From: Verrucomicrobiota bacterium
Lineage (GTDB): Bacteria > Verrucomicrobiota > Verrucomicrobiia > Verrucomicrobiales > DEV007
Length of the DNA stretch: 64,000 bases
Direction of reading: 5' to 3'
NCBI GenBank assembly: GCA_018970725.1
Contig: JAGWVU010000014.1
Coordinates: 37,145-101,144 of the forward strand
The notes below the pieces were generated by a model that searched no databases, was not told where the DNA came from, and worked only from the letters and a program-made list of their open reading frames with translations. Within the stretch, counting starts at the first letter, position 1. Each line of letters starts with the position of its first letter. The position numbers and the translations under genes are program-made. Below, one piece after another: positions 60,986 to 64,000 of this stretch.

Positions 60986-63241
60986 TTAAAAATAACGGCG
61001 AATAGTCAACCGGTAAAGATATTCGTCAAAAAAATCAGCTTCCTCGTATTGGGCCAGGAGTCCGGCCGTAAGCCGGGAAAGTATGCGTTGGTTGACGCCG
61101 ACCTGATAGATCGAGCGATTCATTTCAAGCGTTTGGGGGGTGTGCTCGGAGTGCTGCCAGGCGGTTGTTGCGAAGACCTCGGTGTAGTCCAGAGGGCGGA
61201 AGCTCATGCGGACGCCGGCGGTGTCGGAAGTCACTTGGTCGCCGACGTTGCCAAGGGGTTCCGCTTTGGTGTGGCTCAGGAAGGTGCTGCCGTAGATCCG
61301 GTTGCTGACGCGGTGGGAAATCCTGTAGTTCAGGAGCGAGGCGACAGCGAACTCATCGGAGAAATCATTGGCGAAGAAATTCCGGCCGATGCCGACGGAT
61401 TGAACGGTGCGCTCGGACAAATCGTGGCTGAGGACCGCTCTCCACAGCAGGGATTCCCGGTCGGCGGGGAGGTCCGTGGTCCACAGGTAGCCCGCGGAGG
61501 TGGAAAGGCTGAGATTCTCCGAGAGCTTGCCCCGGAGACCGGCATTGGTCATATGATAGAGGGACTCGAAAGTGTCGTTGCTGAAGACGTCGTAGGATAC
61601 ATAAGGAGCCAAGGGGAGGACGGCGCCCTCGTAGCCGAGCAGAGCCCCGATTCGCTCCCGGCTCCCCGCGTCATCCATGTCAAAGGTCCTCCACAAATCT
61701 GCATGGGACGCCCTGAAGGTGGTGCGCCAGGCTGGGTTGATCAGACCGGAGACAGAGGCTCCCACCACGTTGGAGAACACAATCGCGTCCTCGTCGAAGA
61801 GACTGCCGGACCCTTGGTCGTTGAATCGTCCGCCCAGACCGAAAGTGTAGCGGCCGGCGGCTTCCATGGCATCGTTGTCGAAATTTTCGAAATATTGCAG
61901 CGAGCGGAATCCGCCCACGAAGTTGTCGTAGATGCGGTAATCCCAGCCGTTGCGGGTCGCATGGTGATCCATGGTCAGGGAGATGCCGGGCGCCGAACGG
62001 TTGGTGACCAGAAAGCCTAGCTTGTTCGAGTCCGGCAGGTAGATCAAAGAAGTGCCGAGGGCGAGATAGAACTGGTCGGTGAGCTGGGCCACGGCCCGCA
62101 CGCCGAAGTCGATGTAGCTCATGAAGCCGTCTTCCCTGCCCTCCGGGAAGGTCCGCGGGCCGTTGTAGTCCGAGTAGAGGGCTCCCGCCCCCAGATAAAG
62201 GAGATCCGCGGTAAACGGGCCGGCCCTGACATGGGCGCGGTCGGGTTCGTAGGTTCTGGTGAACAAGGGGAGCAGGGTCCCGTCGAGCGAGACGGAGGTA
62301 TTCTGAAGCCGGCCTCCCTCGAGGGATAGCGCCTGATTGGGGCCGAAGAACCCGAGGGTCCGATTGATGGGCCCAAAGACTTCAGGGTGTTGCGTGTAAA
62401 TTCCTCCGTAGGTGCTGTCGTAGGGGAAAATCCCAGTGGAGGTCTGGTAAGCTGAGTCGGGTCCACCCACGCCACCGCCAAAGCTTCGCATGTAGTCTGA
62501 CTTTGAGCCGTCGGCACCGCCCCCCATCAGCATTTTTTCCCCGTAAGTGGGGAAAACGCCCTGGCCCATCGAGCCGGTGGCCTCGGCGGAGGGCACGATG
62601 GAGGGGACATACGTGTCCACATAGGAATCGACGACGGAGGGCTCGGGGGTGATCAAAACGGATTGGGGGGCTCTGGAGGCGTGGGAGCCGAAGCCTGCCC
62701 CCAGCGGGAATCCGGACGTGCGGCCGGAATTTCGAGGTTTGGGGACTTCGACGACAGCAGGCGGAGCCGCCGGAGGCGTGGAAGGGGAGGCGGCGGGGAG
62801 CCGGCTGGCCGAAGGTTTGGGGTGATCCTTGACCAGTTCCTTGAAACGATTGGAGATCGGTCTGGGTTCCTCGGAAACTTCGGCTTTCTCCGGACGCGCC
62901 GCCCTCCTCAAAGGTTCGGGAGGTGCGGGAGGAACCGGTGGGGAGGACATGGGCTCTTGGGGCGACGCAACCGTGCGTTCCGCGCCGCGAGCCGTTCCAC
63001 CCACCGTGCGAGGGGGCATGGAAGGAGTTTCAGCCTTGGGGGGAGAAGGGGGAGGCGTGACCGGGGCTTCGGGCATGGAGTCCACCGATTTCGCCGTTCC
63101 GGTGGCCAAGTCCTTGAGGCGATTGGAGACCGCGCGCGGTTCCGAGGAGACCCGGGATTCCTGCGCCCGGACCGGATGAACGAGCGTGCCGAATGGCAGG
63201 GCGAGAGCCAAGGCGATCCGCAAGGCGCGATGGAGGCGCAT
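60986..63241 (-). CDS. Outer-membrane beta-barrel protein with Pro-rich N-terminus
   Basis: A 751-residue exported protein. ATG at 63241 starts a signal peptide (ALRIALALALPFGTLVHPVR). Next is a Pro/Ala-rich segment with two similar stretches, SSEPRAVSNRLKDL and SEEPRPISNRFKEL, spaced about 90 residues apart. From about residue 340 a barrel-like series of amphipathic strands follows (FYLALGTSLIYLPDSNKLGF; NFFANDFSDEFAVASLLNYR), ending in the aromatic C-terminal signature TIRRYF. It probably forms the outer-membrane channel or anchor of the exopolysaccharide system (inference). Confidence 0.8.
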   Translation of the reverse strand: MRLHRALRIALALALPFGTLVHPVRAQESRVSSEPRAVSNRLKDLATGTAKSVDSMPEAPVTPPPSPPKAETPSMPPRTVGGTARGAERTVASPQEPMSSPPVPPAPPEPLRRAARPEKAEVSEEPRPISNRFKELVKDHPKPSASRLPAASPSTPPAAPPAVVEVPKPRNSGRTSGFPLGAGFGSHASRAPQSVLITPEPSVVDSYVDTYVPSIVPSAEATGSMGQGVFPTYGEKMLMGGGADGSKSDYMRSFGGGVGGPDSAYQTSTGIFPYDSTYGGIYTQHPEVFGPINRTLGFFGPNQALSLEGGRLQNTSVSLDGTLLPLFTRTYEPDRAHVRAGPFTADLLYLGAGALYSDYNGPRTFPEGREDGFMSYIDFGVRAVAQLTDQFYLALGTSLIYLPDSNKLGFLVTNRSAPGISLTMDHHATRNGWDYRIYDNFVGGFRSLQYFENFDNDAMEAAGRYTFGLGGRFNDQGSGSLFDEDAIVFSNVVGASVSGLINPAWRTTFRASHADLWRTFDMDDAGSRERIGALLGYEGAVLPLAPYVSYDVFSNDTFESLYHMTNAGLRGKLSENLSLSTSAGYLWTTDLPADRESLLWRAVLSHDLSERTVQSVGIGRNFFANDFSDEFAVASLLNYRISHRVSNRIYGSTFLSHTKAEPLGNVGDQVTSDTAGVRMSFRPLDYTEVFATTAWQHSEHTPQTLEMNRSIYQVGVNQRILSRLTAGLLAQYEEADFFDEYLYRLTIRRYF

Positions 63242-63373
63242 CACCCCAGCCCGGGAGACGCGGTCGGAGCCGGTGATCGGAGAGATCCCGGTTCCCTGGC
63301 GAAGGGTGGCTGGGCGAGCTTGTGGCATTGGTTCCGTTCGGAAAAAAATGGAGGGTGGCGTGGCGGCTTGCGG

Positions 63374-63604
63374 TTACGGGTTCCCGACCGGCCCCTTGGT
63401 GTCGGTCTGGGGAGCCGCGTTGGACCCGGTTTCAGGTTTGCCAAGCGGAGAATCCGAGAGGTCGGACAGCGACGGCATGGAAGCGGGGTCCTTCTGGTAG
63501 CGGATCCAAAGGGATCCCACGATCATGGAGAAGACGAACAGCGTCGCGATCATCGAAAGGGCTTCGATGGCCGTGAATCCTGAGGCGCTGGAGTTCGACT
63601 TCAT
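63374..63604 (-). CDS. Small prepilin-like protein
   Basis: A 76-residue protein with a type IV prepilin-like N-terminus: a short leader ending in Gly9, then FTAIEALSMIATLFVFSMIV with Glu at +5 of the mature form and a hydrophobic alpha helix. The rest is polar and Pro-rich and ends GPVGNP. It is short for a pilin; it may be a pseudopilin or anchor peptide processed by a prepilin peptidase elsewhere in the genome. Unusual between a lipoprotein and an outer-membrane barrel. Confidence 0.68.
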   Translation of the reverse strand: MKSNSSASGFTAIEALSMIATLFVFSMIVGSLWIRYQKDPASMPSLSDLSDSPLGKPETGSNAAPQTDTKGPVGNP

Positions 63605-63631
63605 CCCGGGGGATCGTTGGGTGGGGCTCGT

Positions 63632-63811
63632 TCAGAAAACCGGCAGCCAGGGCTCGGTGCGCTGCACCTCCCTCGGCACATGATGCTTGGGATTGATGAA
63701 GTTCCCATGTCCACCGAAATAGCGCTCGGGTCGGGCGGTTGAGCACCCGGCGAGGAGGGTGATCAAGGCCAGAACTCCGAGGCGGGCGGCGTTGGAGGGA
63801 CGAATGTTCAT
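63632..63811 (-). CDS. Small lipoprotein
   Basis: A 59-residue lipoprotein. ATG at 63811 gives a signal peptide (NAARLGVLALITLLAGC, lipobox LAGC). The mature part is short and polar (STARPERYFGGHGNF then INPKHHVPREVQRTEPWLP). It is the first gene of the minus-strand export cluster, 27 bases ahead of the prepilin-like gene. Function unknown. Confidence 0.72.
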   Translation of the reverse strand: MNIRPSNAARLGVLALITLLAGCSTARPERYFGGHGNFINPKHHVPREVQRTEPWLPVF

Positions 63812-63945
63812 ACGATTGCGGCGGACTCCGGCGACATTTAGCCAGTAAGGTTGCACCAAAAGAACGGCAAGCGAATTATCCGTTTCTGTGGGTTTTTTGT
63901 CGCAAGTTTAGCGTTTGCTTTATAAATCCTAAATTCTTTTTAAAC

Positions 63946-63974
63946 CGTATAATCAGGATTAAGCATTCAGTCAA
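63946..63974 (-). promoter_or_regulatory. Candidate sigma70-type promoter of the EPS export cluster
   Basis: Minus-strand TTGACT (63969-63974) and TATACG (63946-63951) are separated by 17 bases. The surrounding 100 bases are AT-rich, unlike the rest of the window. Transcription would start about 130 bases before the lipoprotein ATG, leaving a long 5' leader. The best promoter-like match found in the window. Confidence 0.5.
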
Positions 63975-64000
63975 GTCAGTCAGCAGGAACATTTTCCGGC

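Overview
The window is high-GC and densely packed. It carries many genes typical of the PVC superphylum: DUF1501 proteins, DUF1549/DUF1553 proteins with a planctomycete-type cytochrome, secreted sulfatases, an ECF sigma factor followed by a FecR/LamG protein, and secreted TIM-barrel isomerases. I infer a member of the Verrucomicrobiota. This rests on gene content only, since there is no rRNA in the window.

Layout. 3-2099 is a class A penicillin-binding protein whose start lies outside the window. 2113-4465 (minus) holds a secreted sugar isomerase, a hypothetical protein and a membrane protein. 4503-7348 is an overlapping DUF1549/DUF1553 plus DUF1501 pair. 7421-17640 is mostly housekeeping: aconitase, cobS, a secreted hydrolase, kup, leuB, a SCO1-like protein with DUF420, tspO and an rRNA methyltransferase. 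17629-25296 carries a secreted amidotransferase-like protein, two ceramidase-like proteins either side of a DUF1501 protein, an esterase and a beta-helix protein. 25578-33730 is a run of secreted catabolic genes: a DUF1080-like protein, two sulfatases, a tandem-duplicated esterase, ThuA and an SGNH hydrolase. Together they suggest breakdown of a sulfated, acylated glycan.

33731-36213 is a decayed accessory island: a dead DnaG-type zinc-finger fragment, a tRNA with anticodon UAU and an imperfect acceptor stem, inverted fragments of a winged-helix/nucleotidyltransferase pair, an apparently intact PIN-type toxin-antitoxin pair between 29-bp direct repeats, and an IS630-type transposase tail.

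36250-49815 holds another SGNH hydrolase, a cytochrome P450, a PEP-hydrolase/Tm-1-like pair divergent from an RlmI-like methyltransferase, a three-gene operon (isomerase, five-heme cytochrome, beta-propeller dehydrogenase-like protein), a heme/leucine-rich-repeat protein, an SRPBCC protein and a D-threonine aldolase-like enzyme; ridA (49820-50287) precedes that enzyme in the same operon. 50411-56523 is a tightly coupled operon: ECF sigma factor, FecR/LamG protein, cytochrome-DUF1549-DUF1553, DUF1501. 56597-63811 (minus) is an exopolysaccharide export cluster: lipoprotein, prepilin-like protein, outer-membrane barrel, unknown secreted protein, Wza-like exporter, small membrane protein and Wzc-like tyrosine autokinase. 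A sigma70-like promoter candidate lies upstream at the window edge.

Starts were moved inward from the longest reading frame wherever a signal peptide, a ribosome-binding site or an overlap with the preceding stop favoured a later codon.
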